64,000 nt of DNA, from positions 236,330 through 300,329 of the forward strand of contig JAHCHP010000001.1 of assembly GCA_026129765.1 (NCBI GenBank), written 5' to 3'. The notes below the pieces were generated by a model. It was not told the DNA's origin, ran no database searches, and saw only the letters and a program-made list of their open reading frames with translations. The first letter of the stretch is position 1. Each line of letters begins with the position of its first letter. This document shows positions 33,838 through 41,218 of the stretch, piece after piece. This DNA is from Fimbriimonadia bacterium. GTDB lineage: Bacteria > Armatimonadota > Fimbriimonadia > Fimbriimonadales > GBS-DC. The position numbers were made by a program, and so were the translations under genes.

Positions 33838-34767
33838 TCACAACCGTTTAACTGCGCGCAGTTTTGCGCTTCGCGCGCGCGGGTTTTGCTGGAGTTCCTC
33901 TTCGGTGGGTTCCAGCGGTTTTTTGGTCAAAAGCTGCGCTGCGGCGGGCGCATGTTCAATGCGGCTTGCGCCCATGGCGAGCGGCAGTTCCACCTCAACC
34001 GACAACCTTCGGAAAAGCTGCTTAATCACCCGGTCTTCCAAGCTATGGTACGCCAAGATCACCAAGCGTCCGCCCGGTTTCAAACATTCAAACGCGGTTT
34101 CAATCGCGCCCTCCAAATCTTCTAATTCCTGGTTTACTGCAATGCGCAATGCCTGAAACGTTTTGGTTGCAGGATGGATCCGCTTGTCCTGGAACCGGCG
34201 GGGGATCGCTTCCAATACCGCTCCCACTAAATCGCCTGTTGTTTGCATGCGTCCTGCCATCCGCCGCTGAACAATGGCGCGGGCTATGGCTTTGGACCAT
34301 CGTTCTTCTCCATATTCCCACAAGATATGCGCAATGTCGCGTTCGGAACGACGGTTCAGTAGATCTGCCGCTGTTTCTGATTTATGGCGATCTAATCGCA
34401 TATCCAAAGGCGCGTCATACCGAAATGCCAATCCGCGCTCGGGGTCATCGATTTGCAGTGAACAAATTCCCAAATCGAGCAGGATGCCGTCCACCCCATC
34501 GACCCCGCAATGATTGAGCGCGTCCCGGATGTTCCGGTAATCCGTGTTCACAAAGCATTTTCGAATCGAGTAGGGCGCTAATCGTTCTTGGGCGATGGTC
34601 AGCATACTTTCATCCCAATCCAGTCCAATCAGTGTGCCGTCGGGCGCGATCTTTTCCGCAATCGCCGCCGCATGTCCACCCGCGCCGAGCGTGCCATCCA
34701 CGATGACCTCGCCGCGTTGAGGGTCTAAAAACCCCAAAACCTCATTTATCATCACTGGAATATGCAT
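33838..34767 (-). CDS. rsmH: 16S rRNA (cytosine-1402-N4) methyltransferase RsmH
   Basis: RsmH (MraW) methylates N4 of C1402 in 16S rRNA. The 309-residue protein shows HIPVMINEVLGFL, the SAM loop VDGTLGAGGHAAAI, GLDWDESML, the segment DGILLDLGICSLQID and the conserved FRYDAPLDMRLD. The end LRAVKRL is standard. It follows mraZ by 46 bp, the common order at the head of dcw clusters. Confidence 0.96.
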   Translation of the reverse strand: MHIPVMINEVLGFLDPQRGEVIVDGTLGAGGHAAAIAEKIAPDGTLIGLDWDESMLTIAQERLAPYSIRKCFVNTDYRNIRDALNHCGVDGVDGILLDLGICSLQIDDPERGLAFRYDAPLDMRLDRHKSETAADLLNRRSERDIAHILWEYGEERWSKAIARAIVQRRMAGRMQTTGDLVGAVLEAIPRRFQDKRIHPATKTFQALRIAVNQELEDLEGAIETAFECLKPGGRLVILAYHSLEDRVIKQLFRRLSVEVELPLAMGASRIEHAPAAAQLLTKKPLEPTEEELQQNPRARSAKLRAVKRL

Positions 34768-34813
34768 GGGATGCGTCCCAGTCCTGTCACCAAATCTGAT
34801 GAAACGGTATTAA

Positions 34814-35257
34814 TTAGATGTTCATGGCGGTCGCGATGTCTAACAATTCATCGTCGTTGCCCAAGTCTACTTTCATGAATTCATCGTATCTCTCACGGCT
34901 CCAGATTTCTATCCGGTTGAGACAACCGCTAATTTGCGCTTCGCCGTTCTCTTTGATGCCTGCAAATTCTCTTAATTCTTGTGGAATCGCCACGCGCCCT
35001 TGGGAGTCGGGCGAAACCTCATGCGCCCAACTGAACAGGTGGCGTTGGAGGCGAATTTTGTCCCGGTTGAACACATTGCCTTCCTCCAAGCGTTCTTCCA
35101 GATTTCGCCATTGGCTTTGGTCGAATATAAAGAGACAGCCGCCGAAGCCGCGCGTGATGGTGAACCGTTCACCCAGCATCGAACGGAACTTGAGCGGGAT
35201 TACAACCCGCCCCTTGTCATCGACCGCGTAATAGCCGCCTCCTTGAAATTTCGCCAT
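34814..35257 (-). CDS. mraZ: Transcriptional regulator MraZ
   Basis: MraZ is a ring-forming DNA-binding protein that controls its own dcw cluster. The 147-residue protein has two AbrB-like halves, each with the signature DxxGRxxIP: DDKGRVVIPLKFR (about 10-22) and DSQGRVAIPQELREFAGI (about 82-99). AGGTGAG precedes the start. A strong promoter and three GTGG boxes lie upstream, so autoregulation is likely. Confidence 0.95.
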   Translation of the reverse strand: MAKFQGGGYYAVDDKGRVVIPLKFRSMLGERFTITRGFGGCLFIFDQSQWRNLEERLEEGNVFNRDKIRLQRHLFSWAHEVSPDSQGRVAIPQELREFAGIKENGEAQISGCLNRIEIWSRERYDEFMKVDLGNDDELLDIATAMNI

Positions 35258-35263
35258 AAATTA

Positions 35264-35300
35264 CCACTCACCTGCTATTCATCTACCACTGACATGCCAC
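35264..35300 (-). promoter_or_regulatory. Three phased GTGG boxes, candidate MraZ operator
   Basis: On the - strand GTGG occurs at 35297-35300, 35286-35289 and 35264-35267, spaced 11 and 22 bases, one and two turns of DNA apart. The first is AAGTGGCA, close to box sequences reported for MraZ in other bacteria (TGGGN or AAAGTG types). They sit between the mraZ -10 box and its start codon. Confidence 0.5.
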
Positions 35301-35309
35301 TTGGAAAAC

Positions 35310-35338
35310 ATTGTACCCTATAAATCTCGTTTTGTCAA
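35310..35338 (-). promoter_or_regulatory. Strong promoter of the dcw cluster (mraZ)
   Basis: On the - strand TTGACA (35333-35338) and TACAAT (35310-35315) are separated by 17 bp, an almost ideal housekeeping sigma promoter. Transcription should start near 35303 and leave a leader of about 45 bases before mraZ. Confidence 0.8.
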
Positions 35339-35494
35339 GTCTTTTCCCTCCATTCACATGCTAATTTGTGGAAAATAGGGTATATTGCGCATGGTAACGC
35401 CCCAACCCATAGAGGAAAGGCATCCGAGCAGAGGGTATATTCCTGAAAAGGCGTGTCCAAAGGGGTTTCAGTGGGGATGAGTGATGGAATGGAG

Positions 35495-35500
35495 TATAAT
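35495..35500 (+). promoter_or_regulatory. Candidate -10 box for folK
   Basis: TATAAT lies exactly 7 bases before the folK ATG at 35508. No Shine-Dalgarno fits between them, so the message would start at the initiation codon. No good -35 box is visible 17 bases upstream. Confidence 0.5.
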
Positions 35501-35507
35501 TCAAGAG

Positions 35508-36050
35508 ATGGCTCTCGTTTATTTGAGTCTGGGTTCTAATTTAGGCATCCGGCTGGCGAATTTACAATATGGAATCGACCAGCTTATCGCGCGCGGCGTG
35601 ATGCCGGAAAAAATCTCATCGGTGTATGAGACCGCGCCGATTGGCGAAACTTCGGAGCCACTACCCTATCTGAATGTGGGGCTATGGGCGCGCACCGATT
35701 TACAACCGCGCGCGTTGTTGGGGACGTTGAAACATATCGAGCGAGATGCGGGGCGCGCGCCCAGCGAGCGATGGTCGCCGCGAACGCTGGACATCGATTT
35801 AGTGCTTTATGATTCGTTAGTGGTCGATATGCCCGGATTGACGATTCCCCATCCCAGAATGCGCGAGCGGGCATTCGTATTGATACCGTTGATGGAAATG
35901 GACCCAACGTTTGTGCTGCCGGATGGCAGCAGCGTGTTTCGGTTAATGCAACAGTCAGAAGTCAAAGCGCAGGAGATAGTGAAAACGGATGCCTCTCTTT
36001 CAATTTCAAGCAGTGGATGCGACGGGCAACCTTCGGGAAGGACAGATTGA
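35508..36050 (+). CDS. folK: HPPK, folate biosynthesis kinase FolK
   Basis: FolK pyrophosphorylates 6-hydroxymethyl-dihydropterin. The 180-residue protein begins ALVYLSLGSNLGIRLANL, has YETAPIG, PYLNVG, the catalytic RWSPRTLDIDLVLYD and LTIPHPRMRERAFVLIPL, in the standard order. ATG 35508 is preferred: it gives the canonical N-terminus, and TATAAT lies 7 bases upstream, while a GTG at 35481 would precede the promoter. The last 62 bp overlap the pilC-like gene, lengthening the C-terminus past the usual end. Confidence 0.93.
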   Translation: MALVYLSLGSNLGIRLANLQYGIDQLIARGVMPEKISSVYETAPIGETSEPLPYLNVGLWARTDLQPRALLGTLKHIERDAGRAPSERWSPRTLDIDLVLYDSLVVDMPGLTIPHPRMRERAFVLIPLMEMDPTFVLPDGSSVFRLMQQSEVKAQEIVKTDASLSISSSGCDGQPSGRTD

Positions 36051-37347
36051 AGCGGAAGGACCGCGGCAGGCAGCCCAAGCGCTAAATGCTCAAGGCTTTG
36101 TTCTGCAGAAGCTGACTCGCGCTGAGTCTAACGAGGTTTTACCGCCTGTGTTGAAGCAGGCGCAAGCGCCTCCGCCCGGCGCATTTCAACCGACCCGTTC
36201 AGAACCTTTTTCTCAAAGAGCCTCCGCGCCTGTGAGCGCGCCTCCCGTTGCGTCAGCGGTTCGTCCTGAGCCGCGCGCTTGGGAAGACTCCACCTTAACG
36301 CCCAAACAGCTCTCAATGTTATGGTTTCAACTTCATGCCTTTATGAAAGCGGGTTATGGGGTGGCGGAAGCGTTGCGTCTGGTGAGTGGTCGGGTTTATC
36401 AGAAGGAGCTGTCGGAGGCATGCCAGCAAATGGCGGAGGGCGCGTCACGGGGCGAACGACTTTCTGATATGATGGAACGCTATCCGCGCTTGTTTCCTGA
36501 ATACATGATTGGCAACATACGCGGCGGAGAATTGGGCGGTTATTTGCCGGACGCTATTTTAGAGATGGGGAATTACAACGAGCAGTGGCATAAAATCAAG
36601 CTTTGGTATTGGATTCCCCGCACCTGCCTGTTTAATGGGCTGCTGACCGCGCCGCTGTGGGCGGGCGCAGGATTGGTCTTTTTGAATGGGTTTACGCGTT
36701 ATGGGCGCAACCCAGAGATAGGTGTTTTTGCCGCTATCTCCCAAGCGGCTGGCGCGTATTTCTTCAAGTGGGTGCTGCCGTTTTGGCTGCTTTGTGTCGC
36801 GCTCTTCATTCTATGGAAGTGGGTCATCGCGCCGTTTACGGAGCAGCAGCGATCCAAAATCGCGCTGAACATGCCCATTGTGTTTGGATTTGGCGGGTGG
36901 GTGAAGTCCAGCGCCATCAAAATCTTTCTGAGCCACTTGACCCGGCTTTACAACGCGGGAATCTCGCCTTCCACCGTGTGGGAGACCGCCATCCATTCGG
37001 TCCCGAACCGGTCTATTGCGGAGAAACTGCAGACGATTTCGTTAGTGGTGGGGGACCAGCCGATGAATGTGGATCATGCGATTTCGCAGTCGGGTTTGTT
37101 TCCGCCTGAACAGGTGGCGATGCTCAGCACAGCGGTTCAGACGGGCGATGTGACGGGGATGTTGCAGAAGATGACCGCGCTCTATGAAGAAGAGTCGAAG
37201 TGGAACGCGGTTCGGACCCGGACGGGTTTGATACGCTTGGCGGTGTTGATTGCATTGATTGCTTTTGCGGTGGGATGTCTTGGATTTTTGCAAAACTATT
37301 ACGGGCGTATTTTTGAGTTTGTGGATGATTTTATGGGGCAGCCCTAA
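35989..37347 (+). CDS. pilC: Type II/IV secretion inner-membrane platform protein, PilC/GspF family
   Basis: PilC is the inner-membrane platform contacted by the PilB motor. The 452-residue protein starts with FQFQAVDATGNLREGQIEAE (GspF N-terminal domain) and then a Pro/Ala-rich linker (about 50-95) that is unusual for the family. Two GspF domains follow: FMKAGYGVAEALRLV ... YPRLFPEYMIGNIRGGELGG, and LYNAGISPSTVWETAIHSVPN ... SGLFPPEQVAMLSTAVQTGDVTGML. Membrane spans lie near residues 215-240, 255-285 and 415-437. AGGAG precedes the ATG within folK. It is about 28 kb from the other pil genes, as a folK partner. Confidence 0.85.
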   Translation: MPLFQFQAVDATGNLREGQIEAEGPRQAAQALNAQGFVLQKLTRAESNEVLPPVLKQAQAPPPGAFQPTRSEPFSQRASAPVSAPPVASAVRPEPRAWEDSTLTPKQLSMLWFQLHAFMKAGYGVAEALRLVSGRVYQKELSEACQQMAEGASRGERLSDMMERYPRLFPEYMIGNIRGGELGGYLPDAILEMGNYNEQWHKIKLWYWIPRTCLFNGLLTAPLWAGAGLVFLNGFTRYGRNPEIGVFAAISQAAGAYFFKWVLPFWLLCVALFILWKWVIAPFTEQQRSKIALNMPIVFGFGGWVKSSAIKIFLSHLTRLYNAGISPSTVWETAIHSVPNRSIAEKLQTISLVVGDQPMNVDHAISQSGLFPPEQVAMLSTAVQTGDVTGMLQKMTALYEEESKWNAVRTRTGLIRLAVLIALIAFAVGCLGFLQNYYGRIFEFVDDFMGQP

Positions 37348-37372
37348 TGGGCGAAGACGAAGCCTCGCTGCG

Positions 37373-37402
37373 CTGTCACCCTGAGCGCAGCGAATGGGTC
37401 TG
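37373..37402. repeat. Degenerate copy of the dispersed repeat
   Basis: CTGTCACCCTGAGCGCAGCG at 37373 is a divergent form of the TGTCATnCnGAGCGnAGC element found at 6322, 16501, 16533 and 33721. It follows the pilC-like stop. Confidence 0.5.
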
Positions 37403-37436
37403 CTTTTCAACCGATCGGATTTCCGCTTTGACCTCC

Positions 37437-37568
37437 TCACAACTTAGCTGCAGGTTTCTGTCGCTGAAAACGAACTTTTTTACACTGAGGGCAGACAAAC
37501 TTACGCTGCTTATGATAGCTGCGCCTCTTGGGTTCTTTCATCTTGATCCTGCACTTCGGACATGTCAT
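37437..37568 (-). CDS. Small zinc-ribbon protein
   Basis: A 43-residue basic protein: MTCPKCRIKMKEPK at the start and FVCPQCKKVRFQRQK near the end give two CxxC pairs about 22 residues apart, a compact zinc ribbon. The frame is open further upstream (to 37727), but that part looks non-genic and the zinc ribbon begins exactly at this ATG. No Shine-Dalgarno is visible; TATCCT lies 8 bases upstream on the - strand and could be a -10 box. A gene of this size needs confirmation; it may be a remnant of a larger protein. The function is unknown. Confidence 0.45.
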   Translation of the reverse strand: MTCPKCRIKMKEPKRRSYHKQRKFVCPQCKKVRFQRQKPAAKL

Positions 37569-37763
37569 ATCGAAATAGGATACCCTAAGTACCCAAGAGA
37601 TGACCCGAAGCAAATGGCTGCCCGCCGCCATTCTCATGCACGTGGGAATCCTGGAAAGATAGACGCTTTCAGGAAACGGCTTTAAGTAGCACAATAGATG
37701 CTCTGCAAGGTGGTGGATATTTACCACCTAACTTTAACAGGTGCATTTCAGTGAATATCGTGA

Positions 37764-37769
37764 TATAAT
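37764..37769 (+). promoter_or_regulatory. Extended -10 promoter for the LamG-dockerin gene
   Basis: TGATATAAT forms a TGn-extended -10 box at 37761-37769, about 44 bases before the start codon at 37814. It does not need a strong -35 box. An inverted repeat AGGTGGT / ACCACCT (37708-37714 with 37723-37729) lies upstream. Confidence 0.55.
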
Positions 37770-37813
37770 ATCTGATTATGTACTACTTTTGTAAAAAAAA
37801 GGAGATTTTATCC

Positions 37814-38707
37814 ATGAGAAACCTGATCGGAAGCATCTGTTTATCTGGAATCATGTTATACGCTGCTTCAGCGCAAGAGTGCGTTGCGCCTCCCGCAGGA
37901 ATGGTCGCTTGGTGGACGGGCAACAGCCACACGCGGGATGTCGTTGGAGGGCATAACGGCTTCTTGGTTGGCGGTGCCGAATTTACACCCGGAAAAGTCC
38001 GGCAGGGATTTGATTTCCATGGTTCTCCAAGCCATATCGAGGTGCCAGATCATGATGCATGGAATTTATCTAATAGGGCGTTTACGATCGAGTTTTGGGT
38101 GATGTGGCGTACAGTGCAAAATTCGCCTTTGGGACTGCCTGACACGATCTTTATCGGGAATGATGAAAGCGGAGGCAATCTCAGAAAATGGTTTTTTGCG
38201 CGGGGGGGTGGTGTACTGAATTTCCATGTTAATGGTCCTGAAATTGGTCCCATTTTCTTCTGTCAAGCAAGTTTCACTCCTATTGCGGAGCAGTGGTATC
38301 ACTTGGCGATCACCCGGCAAGGCAGCGAATATAAGATTTACTCGAATGGAGAATTGTTGGTAACAGATTATCTCGACGTTGTCATCCCAGACGCTGACGC
38401 GCAGTTGACAATTGGTCAGGCAGAGGGATTAGGTTATCTTGATGGGGTCATCGATGAGATGGCTCTTTACCATCGCGCTCTTTCGCAGCAGGAACTGGTC
38501 GCGATCTACCAGGCAGGCAATAAGGGCAAATGCTTGATTATGGGCGATGTGAATGAGAACGGCTGTATCGATGATGCGGACTTATTGGCGATTCTGTTCG
38601 CATTCGGACTGGAGGGCGAAGGATTATCAGAAGATGTGAATCAAGATGGCATAGTTGATGACATCGACCTTCTGATCGTTTTGTTCAGTTTTGGAACTGG
38701 TTGTTGA
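37814..38707 (+). CDS. Secreted LamG-domain protein with dockerin-like repeats
   Basis: The 297-residue protein has a signal peptide (about 1-18, ending AASAQ), a concanavalin/LamG-like domain (about 25-230: DFHGSPSHIEVPDHDAWNLS, ITRQGSEYKIYSNGELL, GYLDGVIDEMALYHRALSQQE) and a C-terminal pair of dockerin-like calcium loops, DVNENGCIDDADLL and DVNQDGIVDDIDLL. Dockerins bind cohesins in cellulosomes, but many bacteria use lone dockerin-like pairs as calcium-binding tails, which is how I read this one. Start 37814 is chosen over 37778 because AAAAGGAG lies upstream and a signal peptide then begins the protein. Confidence 0.75.
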   Translation: MRNLIGSICLSGIMLYAASAQECVAPPAGMVAWWTGNSHTRDVVGGHNGFLVGGAEFTPGKVRQGFDFHGSPSHIEVPDHDAWNLSNRAFTIEFWVMWRTVQNSPLGLPDTIFIGNDESGGNLRKWFFARGGGVLNFHVNGPEIGPIFFCQASFTPIAEQWYHLAITRQGSEYKIYSNGELLVTDYLDVVIPDADAQLTIGQAEGLGYLDGVIDEMALYHRALSQQELVAIYQAGNKGKCLIMGDVNENGCIDDADLLAILFAFGLEGEGLSEDVNQDGIVDDIDLLIVLFSFGTGC

Positions 38708-38720
38708 TAATGTTTCAGAA

Positions 38721-38752
38721 AAGACGCCTCTCAAGCACCTCAGAGGCGTCTT
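38721..38752. terminator. Bidirectional terminator between convergent genes
   Basis: AAGACGCCTCT (38721-38731) and AGAGGCGTCTT (38742-38752) form an 11-bp perfect stem. It lies between the LamG-dockerin gene (+) and the fibre-like gene (-), so it could serve both. Confidence 0.7.
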
Positions 38753-38771
38753 GATTCTGGAATGTTTCCCC

Positions 38772-40226
38772 TCATTTAGGTTTTCCTGTAAGGCGGGGAC
38801 GCTCAATCTCTAAACGGTATAAAATACCTCTTTCTGCGGACTGCCCAAAGAGTTCGGGATGCAGGTACTTGCCTTTGATTTCAAGCTCTTTTTCTTGCTC
38901 AGTTTGAAAACCGTATCGCTGAACCCAACGATCATTTCTCGTCGCTTTGACCTCCCAGGAGACTTTTTTGCCGGGAAGTCCGCCACTGATCTTGAAGCGG
39001 TTCGCGCTGATCTCTTCCGCGATATGAAGGGCGGGCATCGGCGCGCCAACAGGAGTCAGCGAGTAGCGGGGTTCGACATTGATCGATTCAAAGTAGTCTG
39101 GGAGCTGTACCCACGCTTCGCCATGCTCATCTAACTGGGCGACCCCATTATAAATGTTCTGCGGTTCAGGCGCTTCAGAGCAGAAGTGGTTGAGGTAATG
39201 CGTTTCTGGCTTGAGCGGGTGATCTAGTTGAAATGACTTCGTGCCGGAGGCTGCCAAAGTGCCTTGCGCCAAAATCGCATGCCCAGGGCTTCCTCCCATC
39301 TCTGTTCCGACCACTCCATGAGCTGCGGATGAATTGCTGTAGGTTCTTCCCCAAACACCCCATGCGCCCCCGCTGCTGGAAGCCGCTAACCCAAAAACGC
39401 CTGTCCCGGAGTTGCTGTCGTTGAGTCCCTGAACACCATAAGTGTTTCCTGTCAAGGAAGCGGCGATCCCAGCTACGCCTGTTCCCATTGAGCTGTCATT
39501 CAGCCCATAAAGACAGTAGGAAATGCCCGATGTTGCTGGCGACTCGGCGAACAGCGCGGTAGTCTCGCTTAACGTTCTTACATGGAGCTTGGAAATGGGG
39601 GATGGAACACCTATCCCAACACGACCTGCATTATAAATGATATGATTGCCCGTTTGCTGCCACAGTTGGTCGGTCAAGTCGGGCGCGGGACCCCATGCGC
39701 TGCCGTTCCATTTCAAGACTTGACCATTGGCTGGTTCATTATCGATAACTGGGCGACCTTGAAGTCGGCTGACGGTTGGATTCGGATAGGTTATGCTCAA
39801 ATCGCCGCCTGCTGCTCCAGAAGGGGATGCGGAGCCTGCGGTGTTGGCGTGGATGGAATAGGGCGCGCGCTGGATGGCGACCCGGGGGCTGAGTAGGGTT
39901 TCGAAACTCTCTAGAGAACTGTTATTGTTGGCGGACGCGAAATCCTGGCGCGGGCGAATCTCCAAAGAACGGGACGCGCCGGTAAACTCGCTGCCAAAGT
40001 CTAACTGCACGGTGAACAGACCGTTTTGAACCATCACATTGTTGATAAAGAGAGGGGAGCCAATGGGAGAACCCGATTCGTTAAAGAGTCGGAACAAGAA
40101 GTCATAATTCCCATTCGCGGGGCTTCCATTGTCTCGCAGGTAGCCTTGATAGATGAAACTTGTCTGAGCTTGTAAGGCGCAAACCCATAAGCACGCTGAA
40201 ATCGATAAGACCAGTATCTTAGTCAT
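38772..40226 (-). CDS. Secreted fibre-like protein of unknown function
   Basis: The 484-residue protein has a signal peptide (about 1-20) followed by a beta-rich N-terminal domain (FIYQGYLRDNGSPANGNYDFLFRLFN). A segment GRVGIGVPSPISKLHVR follows, of a type frequent at the entry of tail-fibre and surface stalk repeats. Three or four Gly/Ser-rich imperfect repeats come next (GLNDSSMGTGVAGIAASL, GLNDSNSGTGVFGLAASS, VVGTEMGGSPGHA). The C-terminal domain is different. I do not recognise its target. AGGAGG is 9 bases upstream of ATG 40226; in-frame ATGs further upstream lack a site. Confidence 0.6.
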   Translation of the reverse strand: MTKILVLSISACLWVCALQAQTSFIYQGYLRDNGSPANGNYDFLFRLFNESGSPIGSPLFINNVMVQNGLFTVQLDFGSEFTGASRSLEIRPRQDFASANNNSSLESFETLLSPRVAIQRAPYSIHANTAGSASPSGAAGGDLSITYPNPTVSRLQGRPVIDNEPANGQVLKWNGSAWGPAPDLTDQLWQQTGNHIIYNAGRVGIGVPSPISKLHVRTLSETTALFAESPATSGISYCLYGLNDSSMGTGVAGIAASLTGNTYGVQGLNDSNSGTGVFGLAASSSGGAWGVWGRTYSNSSAAHGVVGTEMGGSPGHAILAQGTLAASGTKSFQLDHPLKPETHYLNHFCSEAPEPQNIYNGVAQLDEHGEAWVQLPDYFESINVEPRYSLTPVGAPMPALHIAEEISANRFKISGGLPGKKVSWEVKATRNDRWVQRYGFQTEQEKELEIKGKYLHPELFGQSAERGILYRLEIERPRLTGKPK

Positions 40227-40283
40227 TGATAGAAACCTCCTAAATGAGTTGGTGACTCTGAACTTGGCAGCGTTCAATGACTA

Positions 40284-40289
40284 ATTATA
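40284..40289 (-). promoter_or_regulatory. Candidate -10 box for the fibre-like gene
   Basis: TATAAT on the - strand, about 58 bases before the start codon at 40226. No good -35 box is visible at the expected distance. Confidence 0.35.
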
Positions 40290-40306
40290 CATCGATTTAG
40301 AGGGTT

Positions 40307-40327
40307 GGGCGCAGTTCACCTGCGCCC
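40307..40327 (-). terminator. Hairpin after the PEP-CTERM gene
   Basis: GGGCGCAG and CTGCGCCC form an 8-bp stem with a 5-base loop just past the stop codon of the upstream - strand gene (40340-41065). Confidence 0.5.
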
Positions 40328-40339
40328 ATATGATACGGT

Positions 40340-41065
40340 TTAAGCGCGTTTGCGGCGTTTGAGCAGACCGATCAGACCCGCGCTGAGGGCAGCCAGACTG
40401 GCAGGTTCCGGCACGACGGTGATCATCGCATTGGAGACTTCCGGCGCGAGGTTAGCATTGAGTTGGGTTCCGAACGTGGTGCGCAGTTCAATACCATTGG
40501 TGCTGCCAACACGACCGAACTCGATGGGGTAGTCGCCGCGTTGTTTCGGCACTTTCACATAGAACGTATAGGCAACCCCTTCAGAAACAATATAGGTCGG
40601 GGCAATGAAGAGCGCTTTATCCGCTGCGCCTTTGATGCTATTGCCTCCCAGTGAGGGGCTGGAACTGTTGTCGCGCAAGTTGTGTCCGGCAGCAGCAATG
40701 GCTGTATTGCCGCGCGGGGAAGTCGCCTGCACAAATTTTTGGTTGCTGTTGGGATCGTGAATTCCCAGTTGACTGTTGCGCAGGTCAACGAAAGTGTTGA
40801 CTAAGCCAAGCTTGTTGGTGGTGCCGCCGTTGTAACTCCACAGCACGCCGACCGGCACGAAACTGTAGCCGCCACTGTGCCAAACGGACGCATCATGAAT
40901 GTCCAGGGTCAGGCTGGCTTGAGAAACAGAACCGGCAGCCGATGCAGGCGCGGTTGCGCTGCCGCCTCCTACCAGAATCTTGGCAGATGCTGTGGTTTGA
41001 GCGTTCGCGATACCGACTGACAACGCGCAGACCGTTGCTGTCAGAACTAAAGATGTCATTCGCAT
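40340..41065 (-). CDS. PEP-CTERM secreted protein
   Basis: The 241-residue protein has a signal peptide (about 1-23, ending IANAQT), a beta-rich body of unknown role, and a C-terminal sorting tail: VPEPASLAALSAGLIGL then KRRKRA, i.e. the PEP motif, a hydrophobic span and basic residues. PEP-CTERM tails are cut by exosortase for surface or exopolysaccharide-linked export; no exosortase gene is in the window. AAGGAGAA precedes the start. Confidence 0.8.
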   Translation of the reverse strand: MRMTSLVLTATVCALSVGIANAQTTASAKILVGGGSATAPASAAGSVSQASLTLDIHDASVWHSGGYSFVPVGVLWSYNGGTTNKLGLVNTFVDLRNSQLGIHDPNSNQKFVQATSPRGNTAIAAAGHNLRDNSSSPSLGGNSIKGAADKALFIAPTYIVSEGVAYTFYVKVPKQRGDYPIEFGRVGSTNGIELRTTFGTQLNANLAPEVSNAMITVVPEPASLAALSAGLIGLLKRRKRA

Positions 41066-41218
41066 AGTTACATTCTCCTTGTTTAAGCGTGTTTAACCTC
41101 GAAATAATGGATGAGCCAGAGAGACTCCTCGTGTGTGAAGTCTGCGAGTTCTATGCCATTGTCTTAAAGATGAGGAAAAACAGGGGAGATTACGAGGGGA
41201 AGGAACATGGGTGAGACT

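Noticed and set aside
41066..41218. Possible trp leader or attenuator region near trpE
   Set aside because: This stretch lies downstream of trpE on the - strand. Upstream of trpE, DUF1992 ends only 8 bp away; no Trp-rich leader peptide or T-box is seen.
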